A stretch of 64,000 nt of DNA from NCBI GenBank assembly GCA_965277615.1, contig CBDIDG010000005.1:434001-498000 (forward strand), written 5' to 3'. Position numbers and translations under genes: made by a program. The notes beneath the pieces were generated by a model. The model saw nothing but the letters and a program-made list of their open reading frames with translations, was not told the DNA's origin and made no database searches. Positions 8,872 through 18,002 of this stretch are shown piece by piece. Positions within the stretch are counted from its first letter, which is position 1. Every line of letters begins with the position of its first letter. The stretch comes from Bog-532 sp965277615. GTDB taxonomy: Bacteria > Actinomycetota > Actinomycetes > Streptosporangiales > Streptosporangiaceae.

Positions 8872-10906
8872 CGCCCGTCGACGACGAGCCCGGCAGCTCG
8901 CTGGTCCCGCCGTTCGGGTTGTAGCCGAGCGCCGGACCGTTGCCGTTCCCGCTGATGGCCGAGCCGTTGGTCCCGCTGCCGTTTTCCGACGCGGCGGCCA
9001 GCGTCAGCTCCTTGGGCGTCAGGACCGGCGGCCGGTCCGACGGGAGCCGCTTGCCGTAGCCGGTGTAGCTGCCGCGCAGCGGCCGCTTCTGGACGGTGGC
9101 GAAGACCTCGAGCACTTCCTTGCGGGACAGAGTTTCCTTGTCCAGCAGCTGCAGCACCAGGTTGTCGAGCACGTCGCGGTATTCGACCAGCACGGACCAG
9201 GCCTCGTCGTGGGCGAACTCGAGCAGCCCGCGCACCTCCTCGTCGATCGCCGACGCGATCTCCTCGGAATAGTCCCGGGAATGCGACCGCTCCATACCCA
9301 GGAACGGCTCGCTGTCGCCGGCGCCGAACTTCCGCGCCCCCAGCCGCTCGCTCATCCCGTACTGGGTCACCATGCCGCGGGCGACCTCGCTGGCCTTCTC
9401 GATGTCGTTCGCGGCCCCGGTGGTGGGCTCGTGGAACACCAGCTCCTCGGCGGTGCGGCCGCCGAGCAGCATGGCCAGCTGGTCCCGCATCTCGGCCCGG
9501 GTGACCAGCACCTTGTCCTCGGTCGGCAGGGCCTGCGTGTAACCCAGGGCCCGGCCGCGCGGGATGATCGTGATCTTGTGCACCGGGTCGGCGTTGGGCA
9601 TCGCGTGACCGACCAGGGCGTGACCGCCCTCGTGGTAGGCGATGATCTTCCGTTCCTTCTCGGACAGGATCGCGTTCTTGCGCTGCGGGCCGGCCATGAC
9701 CCGGTCGATCGCTTCTTCCATCGCCGCCATGTTGATCTGCTTGCCGTTGGTCCGGGCGGTCAGCAGCGCCGCCTCGTTGATCACGTTGGCCAGGTCGGCA
9801 CCGGTGAAGCCCGGGGTCCGGCGGGCGATGACGTCCAGGTCGGCATCGGGGGCGATGGGCTTGCCCCGCGCGTGTACCCGCAGGATGCCCTTGCGGCCGA
9901 TCAGGTCGGGCTGGCCCACCATGATCTGCCGGTCGAAGCGGCCGGGGCGCAGCAGGGCCGGGTCCAGAATGTCGGGCCGGTTCGTCGCGGCGATCACGAT
10001 CACGCCGCCCTTGGTGTCGAACCCGTCCAGCTCGACCAGCATCTGGTTCAGGGTCTGCTCGCGCTCGTCGTGACCGCCGCCGAGGCCCGCGCCACGGTGC
10101 CGGCCGACCGCGTCGATCTCGTCCACGAAGACGATGGCCGGGGCGTTGGACTTGGCCTGCTCGAACAGGTCACGGACGCGGGAGGCACCGACACCGACGA
10201 ACATCTCCACGAAGTCCGAGCCGGAGATCGAGTAGAACGGCACGCCGGCCTCACCGGCGACGGCCCGGGCGAGCAGCGTCTTACCGGTACCGGGCGGGCC
10301 GTAGAGCAGCACACCCTTGGGGATCTTGGCCCCGATGGCCTGGAACTTGGCCGGGTTCTGCAGGAACTCCTTGATCTCCTGGAGCTCCTCGATGGCCTCG
10401 TCGGCTCCGGCCACGTCCGCGAACGTCGTCTTGGGCGTGTCCTTGGTGATCAGCTTGGCCTTGGACTTGCCGAAGTTCATGACCCGCGAGCCGCCACCCT
10501 GCATCTGGCTGAGCAGCAGGAAGAAGAACAGCGCGATGATGATGTACGGGATGAACGAGAGCAGCACGCTCCAGATCGAGTCACTGGACGGTATGGAAAC
10601 CGTGTAACCCTCTTTGAGGTTGCCCGCGTTGTACTGCTTCTGCAGTTCCTGCTGAAGGGCGAGGCCCTGCCCGCTGACCCAGTCGGCCTGGTACTGCTTG
10701 CCGCTGGTGGTCGTCACCTGAATCGTCTGGTTCTTGTCGGTGATCTTCGCCGACTTGACCTGGCCCTTGTCGATGAGCGAGACGACGTTCGAGGTGTCAG
10801 TCTGCGTGTACGAGCTTCCGGAGTTGGCCAGGTTGAACAGCACAACGACAACCAGCACGGCCAAGGCGAAGAGCCCCAGCATCCTGAATGAGCGCTTTGA
10901 ATCCAT
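8864..10906 (-). CDS. ftsH: ATP-dependent zinc metalloprotease FtsH
   Basis: Membrane-anchored AAA+ protease for quality control of membrane and regulatory proteins. Two transmembrane helices (about 9-27 and 111-132) flank the extracytoplasmic domain. The AAA domain has Walker A GPPGTGKT (203-210), Walker B IVFVDEIDA (258-266) and the SRH around NRPDILDPALLRPGRFDR. The zinc site is HEGGH (425-429); most FtsH proteins have HEAGH, and Gly is accepted by the HExxH pattern. The last 60 residues are a Ser/Gly/Asn-rich low-complexity tail. 680 residues; ATG at 10906, 96 bp from hpt. Confidence 0.97.
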   Translation of the reverse strand: MDSKRSFRMLGLFALAVLVVVVLFNLANSGSSYTQTDTSNVVSLIDKGQVKSAKITDKNQTIQVTTTSGKQYQADWVSGQGLALQQELQKQYNAGNLKEGYTVSIPSSDSIWSVLLSFIPYIIIALFFFLLLSQMQGGGSRVMNFGKSKAKLITKDTPKTTFADVAGADEAIEELQEIKEFLQNPAKFQAIGAKIPKGVLLYGPPGTGKTLLARAVAGEAGVPFYSISGSDFVEMFVGVGASRVRDLFEQAKSNAPAIVFVDEIDAVGRHRGAGLGGGHDEREQTLNQMLVELDGFDTKGGVIVIAATNRPDILDPALLRPGRFDRQIMVGQPDLIGRKGILRVHARGKPIAPDADLDVIARRTPGFTGADLANVINEAALLTARTNGKQINMAAMEEAIDRVMAGPQRKNAILSEKERKIIAYHEGGHALVGHAMPNADPVHKITIIPRGRALGYTQALPTEDKVLVTRAEMRDQLAMLLGGRTAEELVFHEPTTGAANDIEKASEVARGMVTQYGMSERLGARKFGAGDSEPFLGMERSHSRDYSEEIASAIDEEVRGLLEFAHDEAWSVLVEYRDVLDNLVLQLLDKETLSRKEVLEVFATVQKRPLRGSYTGYGKRLPSDRPPVLTPKELTLAAASENGSGTNGSAISGNGNGPALGYNPNGGTSELPGSSSTGDE

Positions 10907-11002
10907 CGACGAGCGACCCCCTTGGCGAGGGGCCGTTCCCTCCTGACCAGCCTCACGTCCCGCCGACCGCCGGCGGGACCGCCTTGCCTTAACCTTGCCC
11001 GG

Positions 11003-11590
11003 TCAACGCTTCTGCGGTTCGGTTCTGTTCCCCCCGTAGACGTGGGGGGCGAGAGTACCGATAAACGGCAGGTTACGATACCGCTCGGCGTAGTCGAGCC
11101 CGTATCCAATCACGAAGTCGTCGCCAATGTCGAAGCCGGTGTAGGTGACCTCGACATCGCGCATCCGCGCCGCTCCCGGCTTGCGCAACATGGTGCAGAC
11201 CCGGACCGACGCCGGGCCGCGGGACTGCAGGTTCCCGACCAGCCAGGACAAGGTCAGTCCGGAGTCGATGATGTCCTCCACGATCAGCACGTCCCGGCCG
11301 GAGATGTCGGTGTCCAGGTCCTTGAGGATGCGGACCACGCCGGAGGACTGCGTGCCCGATCCGTACGAGGAAACCGCCATCCAGTCCATCTGGACCGGCA
11401 GGTGCATGGCCCGGGCCAGGTCCGCCATGACCATGATGGCGCCCTTCAGCACACCGACGATGAGCAGATCGCGGCCGGCGTAATCCTCGTCAATCTGGGC
11501 GGCGAGCTCCTTTATCCGCTGAGCCAGCCGCTCCTCGCTGATCAGTACTTCCTTCAGGTCCGTTCCCAGGTCGCCCGCGTCCACGGTCAC
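11003..11590 (-). CDS. hpt: Hypoxanthine phosphoribosyltransferase
   Basis: Salvages hypoxanthine and guanine with PRPP. A 195-residue protein with the PRPP-binding loop VLIVEDIIDSGLTLSWL (about 97-113), the early LLIVGVLKGA segment and the C-terminal DFVIGYGLDYAERYRNLP. The GTG/ATG region at 11590 gives MTVDAGDLGTDLK. It follows tilS by 18 bp; tilS-hpt-ftsH is a common bacterial order. Confidence 0.96.
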   Translation of the reverse strand: MTVDAGDLGTDLKEVLISEERLAQRIKELAAQIDEDYAGRDLLIVGVLKGAIMVMADLARAMHLPVQMDWMAVSSYGSGTQSSGVVRILKDLDTDISGRDVLIVEDIIDSGLTLSWLVGNLQSRGPASVRVCTMLRKPGAARMRDVEVTYTGFDIGDDFVIGYGLDYAERYRNLPFIGTLAPHVYGGNRTEPQKR

Positions 11591-11608
11591 CCTCCTGTTG
11601 CGGTCCGG

Positions 11609-12628
11609 TCAGTCGATCTGCTGCGGTCCGGCCGGTCGATCCGTTCGGGTGAACCGCACCTGGCCGTCCCGCCGGAACCCACGCACGCCGCCGGGAAGGT
11701 CGACCCACCGCTGTCCGCGCCATCCTGTCACCAGCGCGCCGAGTTGCTGCACGTGACCCGAGGTTAGCGAGCCGGCCGGGCAGCCCGCCGCGACCGCGGC
11801 GCGGCGCAGCACCCGGCTCCGGATGGCGGCCGGCAAGCCAGCCAGCCGATCGGCCTCCAGGCTGCCGTCGCCGTCGGGGCCGGCCTCGGCTTCCGTGCTG
11901 GCCAGGGCGTCCAGCGCGTCGGCGTCGTCACGCAGCTGCCCGGCGGTGCGGGCCAGCGCCTCGGCCACCCCCGGGCCGAGCACGGATTCCAGCACCGGCA
12001 GTACCTCGTGCCGGACCCGGACCCGGGTGAACCGGGGGTCGGCGTTGTGCGGGTCGTCCCACACCGGCAGGTCCAGCGCGGCACAGGCGGCCTGGGTCGT
12101 GGCCCGCCGCACTGGCAGCAGCGGCCGCAGGTACCGGCCGCGCTGGCGGGCCATGCCGGCCAGCGAGCGGGCGCCGGAGCCGCGGGCCAGCCTGAGCAGG
12201 ACCGTCTCGGCCTGGTCGTCCAGGGTGTGCCCGAGGAGGATCGCGACCGCCCCGGTCTGTCCGGCCGCCGCGTCCAGGGCCTGGTACCGGGCCGTGCGGG
12301 CGGCGGCTTCCGGTCCGGCGTGCAGATCGTCACCGGAGCCGGGGACCGTCACCGTGGTGCACACCACCGGGTCCAGGCCCAGCGTGGTCAGGCGAGCGGC
12401 CACCGCCTGGGCCCGGTCGGCCGAGCCGGGCTGCAGCCCGTGGTCCACCGTGACGCCGCCGGCCCGCAGGTGCAGCCGGGGCGCGGTGAAGGCCAGCGCG
12501 GCGGCCAGCGCGAGCGAGTCAGCCCCGCCCGAGCAGGCGGCTAGGACCAGGTCACCCGCGGCCAGGCCGGTCAGGCCGGCCCGGACCGCGGTGCGGATCT
12601 CCGCCACGGCCGGGTGCGGGCCCCCCAT
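11609..12628 (-). CDS. tilS: tRNA(Ile)-lysidine synthase
   Basis: Converts C34 of the CAU-anticodon tRNA-Ile to lysidine with ATP and lysine. The PP-loop SGGADS is at residues 33-38 when translation begins at the ATG at 12628 (MGGPHPAVAEIRTAV), about 339 residues. The frame is open to an ATG at 12700 that would add a low-complexity stretch (two QPD-containing repeats) and overlap the upstream gene; the 12628 start has AGGAG upstream and fits the family. GHTLDDQAETVLLRLARG is the conserved segment following the PP-loop. Adjacent to hpt. Confidence 0.92.
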   Translation of the reverse strand: MGGPHPAVAEIRTAVRAGLTGLAAGDLVLAACSGGADSLALAAALAFTAPRLHLRAGGVTVDHGLQPGSADRAQAVAARLTTLGLDPVVCTTVTVPGSGDDLHAGPEAAARTARYQALDAAAGQTGAVAILLGHTLDDQAETVLLRLARGSGARSLAGMARQRGRYLRPLLPVRRATTQAACAALDLPVWDDPHNADPRFTRVRVRHEVLPVLESVLGPGVAEALARTAGQLRDDADALDALASTEAEAGPDGDGSLEADRLAGLPAAIRSRVLRRAAVAAGCPAGSLTSGHVQQLGALVTGWRGQRWVDLPGGVRGFRRDGQVRFTRTDRPAGPQQID

Positions 12629-12674
12629 GTCCGGCTGGCTCCTGTCCGGCTGGCTCCGTGACGTAGCAGCCCGG

Positions 12675-14345
12675 CTAGTGGCTGGGCCGATCGCTCTCAT
12701 CGGCCGAGTCGCTGTCGTCGGCCGGCGGCGTGACCGGGCCCGGCTCGGTGAACGGGCTCGGCTCGATCGGCGGCTCGGCCGCTGCGGACGACGGCGGTTC
12801 GGTGAAGGCCGAAGCGGGCGGGTCAGTGAAACCCGAAGCCGGTGAGTCGGCGGGCGCCGACGGCGGCTCGTCGGACGCCGACGTTGGTGGCTCGGCCGGC
12901 GCCGGGCCCGGCGGTTCGGTGAACACCGAGGCCGGCGGGTCAGCGGGCGCCGGAGCCGGGGGTTCGGCCGGTGACGGCGTGCTCGCGGCCGGAGGGGTGG
13001 CAGCCGGCGGCAGGTACTCCTCCAGGCTGATGTCCTCGGCCTGCGGCGGGGTGGGCGTGCTCGCGGCCGACGGGGGCGTGGCGGCGGGCGGCGCAGCGGC
13101 CGGAGGCGCCGGAGGCAGGTACTCCTCCAGGCTGATGTCCTCGGCCTGCGGCGGGGCTTGGGTGCTGCCGTTGCTGCTGGCCGGGGTGGCCGACCCGGCC
13201 GGGCCGGTGCCGGTCACCGTCTCCCGGCCTTCCGGCGCGGGCAGCGCGGCGGGCCGCAGGTAGGCGGGGGCCACCCGGGTGATCCAGGCCCGGGGGTTGT
13301 GGATCTCGGCCATGGTCGGGATGGTCTCGGGCGACTCCCAGATCTGGTTGAACCCGTCCATGCCGATCTCGTCCACGACCGCGGTGACGAACCGGGACCC
13401 CTCGGCGTACTGCTTCATCTTCAGGTCGATGCCGAGCAGCCGCCGGACGGTCTGCTCCACCCGGCCGGCCGTACGGCGGCGGCTGTTGAACTTCTCCCTG
13501 ATTTCGGCCACGGACGGCACGACCTGCGGGCCGACCGCGTCCATCACGTAGTCGCCGTGCCCCTCGACCAGCGTCATCAGCGCGGTCAGCCGGGCCAGGA
13601 TCTCCTTTTGGCGCGGGGTCTGGATGGCTTCGACCAGGCTTTCGCTGTCTCCGCCGCGCACCGCGCCGGCCACCGCGTCGGCGGCGGCCCGGAGCCGGCT
13701 GAGGATCGCGCCCGGGTCCAGGTCGGAGGCGAGCAGGAACTCGCTCATCTGGTCCTGGACGTAGGCCCGCAGCCACGGCACCGAGGTGAACTGCACCCGG
13801 TGGGTCTCTTCGTGCAGGCAGACCCAGCGGCGGAAGTCCCGCGGGTTGACCTGCAGCTCCCGCTCCACCATGACGATGTTGGGCGCGACCAGCGTGAGGC
13901 GGCCGACCGGCTCCTCGCCGCTGTCACCCGAAGCGGGCGGCAGGAACAGCTCGTACTGCCCGAGCACCCGGGACGACAGATAGGACAGGATCAGCCCCGC
14001 CTGGGCCCCGCTGATGCGGGAGCCGACGCCCATGACCAGGCCGCCGGCCGACGCGGCCGGGGTGCGCTGGCGCATCTGCTCGGCCAGCGGGTCGAGCACC
14101 ACGCGGAACCCGTCCACGTTGGCCCGGATCCAGCCGGCCCGGTCCACCACCGCGACCTTGCCCGGGGCGACCTTGCTCTGCAGCTTGGTCACCTCGCGCA
14201 CCGGCCGTTCCACGGCCACGGATAGCTCTCGCAGCTCCGCTACCGTCTGCCGTGCTTCGGCCAGGCTCACTTGCGGGCCTGGACGCGCAAAGCGGGTTCC
14301 GGTGGATACCGCTACGTCCCAGTCGATGATCTGCCCGTTGCTCAC
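12675..14345 (-). CDS. DUF2342 zinc-dependent metalloprotease-like protein
   Basis: A 556-residue member of the DUF2342 family (once called F420-biosynthesis-associated). It carries the zinc motif HEETH at residues 178-182 (CLHEETHRVQF) in a globular domain covering about residues 1-370. After residue 390 comes a long Pro/Ala/Ser-rich tail with two exact copies of PPQAEDISLEEYLPPA and many degenerate PPxSxxxEPP units; such tails vary between relatives. It sits between dacB and tilS, as in mycobacteria (Rv3626c). Physiological substrate unknown. Confidence 0.9.
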   Translation of the reverse strand: MSNGQIIDWDVAVSTGTRFARPGPQVSLAEARQTVAELRELSVAVERPVREVTKLQSKVAPGKVAVVDRAGWIRANVDGFRVVLDPLAEQMRQRTPAASAGGLVMGVGSRISGAQAGLILSYLSSRVLGQYELFLPPASGDSGEEPVGRLTLVAPNIVMVERELQVNPRDFRRWVCLHEETHRVQFTSVPWLRAYVQDQMSEFLLASDLDPGAILSRLRAAADAVAGAVRGGDSESLVEAIQTPRQKEILARLTALMTLVEGHGDYVMDAVGPQVVPSVAEIREKFNSRRRTAGRVEQTVRRLLGIDLKMKQYAEGSRFVTAVVDEIGMDGFNQIWESPETIPTMAEIHNPRAWITRVAPAYLRPAALPAPEGRETVTGTGPAGSATPASSNGSTQAPPQAEDISLEEYLPPAPPAAAPPAATPPSAASTPTPPQAEDISLEEYLPPAATPPAASTPSPAEPPAPAPADPPASVFTEPPGPAPAEPPTSASDEPPSAPADSPASGFTDPPASAFTEPPSSAAAEPPIEPSPFTEPGPVTPPADDSDSADESDRPSH

Positions 14346-14466
14346 CCTCCCACCGTACGTTGTGGCGCGACGTGATCGGAGCCCGGTGGCGAATTGGCCC
14401 GCCCCCGTGGCGAAAGGGCCGGTCAGCGCCCGCTGGCCGGGGCCGTTTGGTGGTTGGTGGTGCCGT

Positions 14467-15909
14467 TCAGTGACAGCCGCAGGAGGCGAGGGCGCCCGCC
14501 GCGTCGTTCAGGGCGTCCGCGGCGGTCTGCAGGTCGGCGGCGGGCACGCTCGGGGCGTCGAAGGCGAACACCAGCACCCGCCCGTCGTGGTCGGCGGCCA
14601 GGCCGGCCAGAGCGGCCACGGTGGACAGGTTCCCGGTCTTGGCCCTGACCACCCCGCGGGCCGATCCGCCGATGTCCCCGAACACGCTCTGGCCCGGGGA
14701 CAACGTGCCGGCGAAGCCCGCCACCGGCAGCCCAGTGACGGCGGCCCGCAGCCCCGGGTGCTGCGGCGAGGCGGCCAGGGCCAGCAACTGGACCAGGGCC
14801 GCGGGCGCGATCTTGTCCTCGGGCGACAGGCCGCTGCCGTCCACCAGCGTCAGGCCGGTCTTGACCCCGAGACGGCTCAGCACCGTGGTCTCGGCCGCCG
14901 CCGCCCCGGCGAACGAGGCCGGATGACCGGTGGCGATCGCGACATGCCGGGCCAGGTTCTCGGCGATGACGTTGTTGCTCTCCAGCAGCATCTGCTCAAC
15001 CATGGCCGCCAGCGGCGGTGAGCTGACCGAGCTGACCGTGGCCGCTCCCGACGGAGCGGTGCCGGTGTACGGCCCCCCGGCGACGGTGATGCCGTCGGCG
15101 GTGAGGAAGTCCCCGAACGACTCGGCCGCCACCGCGGCCGGGTCACTGGACCGGGCCCGGTAGTTGGTCGGGTCGTCCGCGTCCTGCGGGGTGCCGCTGG
15201 TGGTCAGCCGCCCCTGGTCCACCTCGAGCGAGGTAATCGAGGTCACGTCGCCGATGGTCACGTAGGTCTCGGGCCACCCGGGAGCCAGTCCGGACCCGGT
15301 GTACAGCGAGGCGTCGTAGTCAAGCTGGATCCGGGTGCGATGCGCGGCCTTCAGGGCCTTGGCCGTGCTGGCCGCCAGCGCCTGCAGGGTCGCAGGCTGC
15401 GGATAGTCCGACTCTGGCGGGGACCCCGCGGCCAGGGTCGGGTCACCGCCGCCGACCAGCACGATGCGGTCGCCCGGGCCGCTGACGACCTTGGTGGTGA
15501 AGCGGGCGTCCGGCCCGAGGGCGTCCAGCGCGGCCACGGCCGTGGCCACCTTCTGGGTCGACGCCGGCGCGCCCGGCTGGCTGGCGTTGCGGGACCACAG
15601 GACCTGGCCGGACTGGTCCGCGACCACGGCCGCCACCCCCGGGCCGAGCGCGGCCGAAGACAGCACGCTGCCCAGCGCGCCGTCCAGACCGGAGCTGGTC
15701 GGCATCGTGCCGGCGCTGGCGGTGCTCAGGACCGGGCTGGCCTGGACGTCGCCCCGGCCCGCCACCTGAACCGGCTTGAGCATGGCCAGCCGGTTCGGCA
15801 GCACGCGCACCAGGGTCACGCCCGCGGCCAACGTGAACACGTTGATCAGGGCCAGCGTGAGCAAAGCCACGCCCCGGGTGCTGCGCAGCACGACACGTCC
15901 ACCTTTCAC
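14467..15909 (-). CDS. dacB: D-alanyl-D-alanine carboxypeptidase/endopeptidase (PBP4 type)
   Basis: Low-molecular-weight penicillin-binding protein acting on peptidoglycan outside the membrane. A signal anchor is visible (about residues 10-33, GVALLTLALINVFTLAAGV). Catalytic motifs: SxxK as STQK near residue 137, SxN as SNN (ESNNVIAENLARH) and KTG as AKTGNLSTV near the C-terminus. The 480-residue length matches the S13 peptidase family. Divergent from ppa; about 100 bp between the two starts. Confidence 0.94.
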   Translation of the reverse strand: MKGGRVVLRSTRGVALLTLALINVFTLAAGVTLVRVLPNRLAMLKPVQVAGRGDVQASPVLSTASAGTMPTSSGLDGALGSVLSSAALGPGVAAVVADQSGQVLWSRNASQPGAPASTQKVATAVAALDALGPDARFTTKVVSGPGDRIVLVGGGDPTLAAGSPPESDYPQPATLQALAASTAKALKAAHRTRIQLDYDASLYTGSGLAPGWPETYVTIGDVTSITSLEVDQGRLTTSGTPQDADDPTNYRARSSDPAAVAAESFGDFLTADGITVAGGPYTGTAPSGAATVSSVSSPPLAAMVEQMLLESNNVIAENLARHVAIATGHPASFAGAAAAETTVLSRLGVKTGLTLVDGSGLSPEDKIAPAALVQLLALAASPQHPGLRAAVTGLPVAGFAGTLSPGQSVFGDIGGSARGVVRAKTGNLSTVAALAGLAADHDGRVLVFAFDAPSVPAADLQTAADALNDAAGALASCGCH

Positions 15910-16007
15910 AGTGCAGGATGGTAGGAATCAGGCCCGGCTCGCCAGGTGCGGCGCGGCGGGGGACAATCGAGTCAACCATCAACCCCGTGAGGCGTGAGGG
16001 CAGCATC

Positions 16008-16496
16008 GTGGACTTCGACGTGATCATTGAGATCCCGAAGGGCCAGCGCAACAAGTACGAGATGGACCACGCCACCGGGCGGATCCGGCTGGACCGGATG
16101 CTGTTCACCTCCACCAGGTACCCCGACGACTACGGCTTCATCGAGGGCACCCTGGGCGACGACGGCGACCCACTCGACGCGCTGGTCATCCTGGACGAGC
16201 CGACGTTCCCGGGCTGCGTGATCAGCTGCCGGGCCATCGGCATGTTCCGCATGCGCGACGAGAAGGGCGGCGACGACAAGATCCTCTGCGTCCCGGCCAG
16301 CGACCCGCGCTGGGAGCACCTCCGCGACATCTACCACGTCCCGGAGTTCGACAAGCTGGAGATCCAGCACTTCTTCGAGGTCTACAAGGACCTCGAGCCG
16401 GGCAAGTCGGTCGAGGGCGCGGCCTGGGCCGATCGCAGCGCGGCCGAAGCCGAGATCCAGGCCTCCCGCAAGCGGGCCGAGGCCACCGGCTACTGA
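16008..16496 (+). CDS. ppa: Inorganic pyrophosphatase
   Basis: Hydrolyses pyrophosphate in the cytoplasm. The GTG at 16008 gives MDFDVIIEIPKGQRNKYEMD and 162 residues, the usual length; an in-frame ATG 90 bp upstream would add a non-conserved leader. GAGGG lies 10 bp before the GTG. Active-site residues lie in EIPKGQRNKYE, DDYGFIEGTLGDDGDPLDAL (family I signature with three Asp) and KILCVPASDP. Confidence 0.97.
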   Translation: MDFDVIIEIPKGQRNKYEMDHATGRIRLDRMLFTSTRYPDDYGFIEGTLGDDGDPLDALVILDEPTFPGCVISCRAIGMFRMRDEKGGDDKILCVPASDPRWEHLRDIYHVPEFDKLEIQHFFEVYKDLEPGKSVEGAAWADRSAAEAEIQASRKRAEATGY

Positions 16497-16526
16497 CCCG
16501 CTCCCCCGTCCCTTCGCCCGCCACAA

Positions 16527-16550
16527 AGGGCTCCCGCAGCTGCGGGGCCT
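16527..16550. terminator. GC-rich palindrome downstream of ppa
   Basis: CCCGCAGCTGCGGG (16533-16546) is a perfect palindrome that can extend into AGG/CCT on both sides with a bulge, 31 bp after the ppa stop. It has no T-run, so termination is an inference from position and structure. Confidence 0.4.
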
Positions 16551-16634
16551 CTGCGACTGGCGGAGGCAGTGTGGCTGGTGAGGCTAGGGGTGTAAGGACG
16601 CGGGTACCCCAGGACGCGGATGGCGGGACTACTA

Positions 16635-16686
16635 ATTACCGTGTGCAAAAACTGTCGTCATGGTGACAGTTTTTGCACACGGTAAT
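16635..16686. repeat. Perfect inverted repeat, 22-bp arms, 8-bp loop
   Basis: Left arm 16635-16656 begins ATTACCGTGTGCAAAAAC; the right arm 16665-16686 is its exact reverse complement, around an 8-nt spacer (GTCATGGT). The arms are AT-richer than the surroundings and include A5 and T5 runs. It lies in a gene-free stretch between ppa and the zinc-ribbon gene. It could be a transcription terminator for readthrough from either side, a protein-binding site or a small MITE-like element; the sequence alone does not decide. Confidence 0.9.
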
Positions 16687-16861
16687 GGGGGCGGCGGGAG
16701 GCAGCGACGTCGCGGGGTGGGTACGTCATGGATGCCGGCGCGGAGACAGAAGGGCCCGGACGCGGACGCGCGGCACTCGAAACCGGACGCGCGGCGCTGG
16801 GAACGCACGGGACCCGGATGCCTGGGGCGCGCGGGGACGCGGATGCCCGGGGCGGGAGCGG

Positions 16862-16987
16862 GAGGTGCGCTGTGTGGGGTGCACGAGGCAGTGGCGGCGG
16901 CTGGGACCCGATGGGCTGGAGTGCGAGGTGCGCTGTGACGGGTACGCGAGGCGGCTGTGACGGCTGGGGCCCCGATGGCTGGGGCCG
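16862..16987. repeat. Imperfect G-rich tandem duplication, ~63-bp period; otherwise gene-free 16687-17099
   Basis: Two degenerate copies starting with GAGGTGCGCTGTG at 16862 and 16925 each run through a GAGGC...GGCTGGG...GATGG pattern. A frame stays open here but its product (Gly/Arg/Trp low complexity) looks non-coding. The last part, about 17025-17070, turns sharply AT-rich (TTATTAAAAATATT, GTTAATATTT) and probably holds the promoter of the next gene, with a small CGTGC-tgtg-GCACG palindrome at 17070-17083. Confidence 0.55.
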
Positions 16988-17099
16988 CGCACCGGGATGG
17001 CGACGCCGGCCGCTCGGTGACCTTATTAAAAATATTGGTTACTTCGGCACGTTTTGGGCGTTAATATTTCGTGCTGTGGCACGTAATACGGAAGGCGCG

Positions 17100-17981
17100 G
17101 TGGCCGGGGTGGAGCAGACCGGGCGGTGTGACGCCTGCGGGCGGGCGCTCCCGGTCCGGCCGGGACCGGGACGGAAGCGGCGGTTTTGCGACGCTACCTG
17201 CCGCAGTTCGGCCCGACGTCGGCGCGCCGCATCTACCTCGGGCACCGAGTCGGGCGCTGGGTCGGGCACCGAGTCCGCCACGCCGCCCTCGGCCACGCTG
17301 CCCTCGGCTGCCCCGCACCCGGCCGGTGGCACACGCGGCGCCGCTCGGTCCGTAAATGCAAACTTGACAGAGCGCGGACGTAAAGGGATAGTTGACAACG
17401 TGCCGGAGACACCAGGCAACGGCGCGCTGGAGGCGATCACCGTGGCTCAGGAACTGGCCCGGAGCGCGGAGGAGCAACTCGCGGCCACCGTGGCCCGGGC
17501 CCGCGAGTCCGGGCACACCTGGGCCGAGATCGGCCAGATCCTCGGCACCAGCCGGCAGGCCGCATTCCAGCGTTTCGGCCGCCCCGCGGACCCGCGTACC
17601 GGCCGCCCGATGGAGCCGGCCTTCCCCGGAGCGCAGGAACGGGCCGGCCAGCTGCTGGCCGACCTCACCACCGGGCGCTGGGCCGACGTGTGCGCCCAGT
17701 TCGGCGCCGCGGTGGCGGCCAGGCTGGATCCACCCGGGCTGGCTGAGGCTTGGGCCCAGGTCATCGGCCTGGCCGGGCAGTACGAACGGCACGGGCAGCC
17801 ATCGGTCTACCAGGCGGGCGACCTGACCGTGGTGGACACACCGCTGTTCTTCGAGGCCGGCGAGCGGATGGGCCGGATCAGCTACCGTCGCGACGGGCGG
17901 CTGGCCGGCCTGCTGTTCCTGCCCCGCGGTCTGGTCGACCATCAGTCGTTCGGGCCGCCGCCCACCAACCCGGGTCTTTGA
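17100..17981 (+). CDS. Zinc-ribbon / HTH / DUF3887 domain protein
   Basis: Predicted 293-residue protein from GTG at 17100 (GAAGG upstream, rather close), chosen because it begins just ahead of the first recognisable domain and after the AT-rich promoter-like DNA. N-terminal CDACGRAL...CDATC is a four-cysteine zinc-ribbon-like unit (about 10-40). A Ser/Thr/Pro linker follows, then a helix-turn-helix HTWAEIGQILGTSRQAAFQRF (about 145-165), and last a DUF3887 cystatin/NTF2-like domain (about 190-280). Regulatory role inferred from the HTH; a second start at GTG 17400 (VPETPGNG) would drop the zinc ribbon, so two products are possible. Confidence 0.7.
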   Translation: MAGVEQTGRCDACGRALPVRPGPGRKRRFCDATCRSSARRRRAASTSGTESGAGSGTESATPPSATLPSAAPHPAGGTRGAARSVNANLTERGRKGIVDNVPETPGNGALEAITVAQELARSAEEQLAATVARARESGHTWAEIGQILGTSRQAAFQRFGRPADPRTGRPMEPAFPGAQERAGQLLADLTTGRWADVCAQFGAAVAARLDPPGLAEAWAQVIGLAGQYERHGQPSVYQAGDLTVVDTPLFFEAGERMGRISYRRDGRLAGLLFLPRGLVDHQSFGPPPTNPGL

Positions 17982-18002
17982 CCTGGACCTGGAGGAGGAA
18001 AG

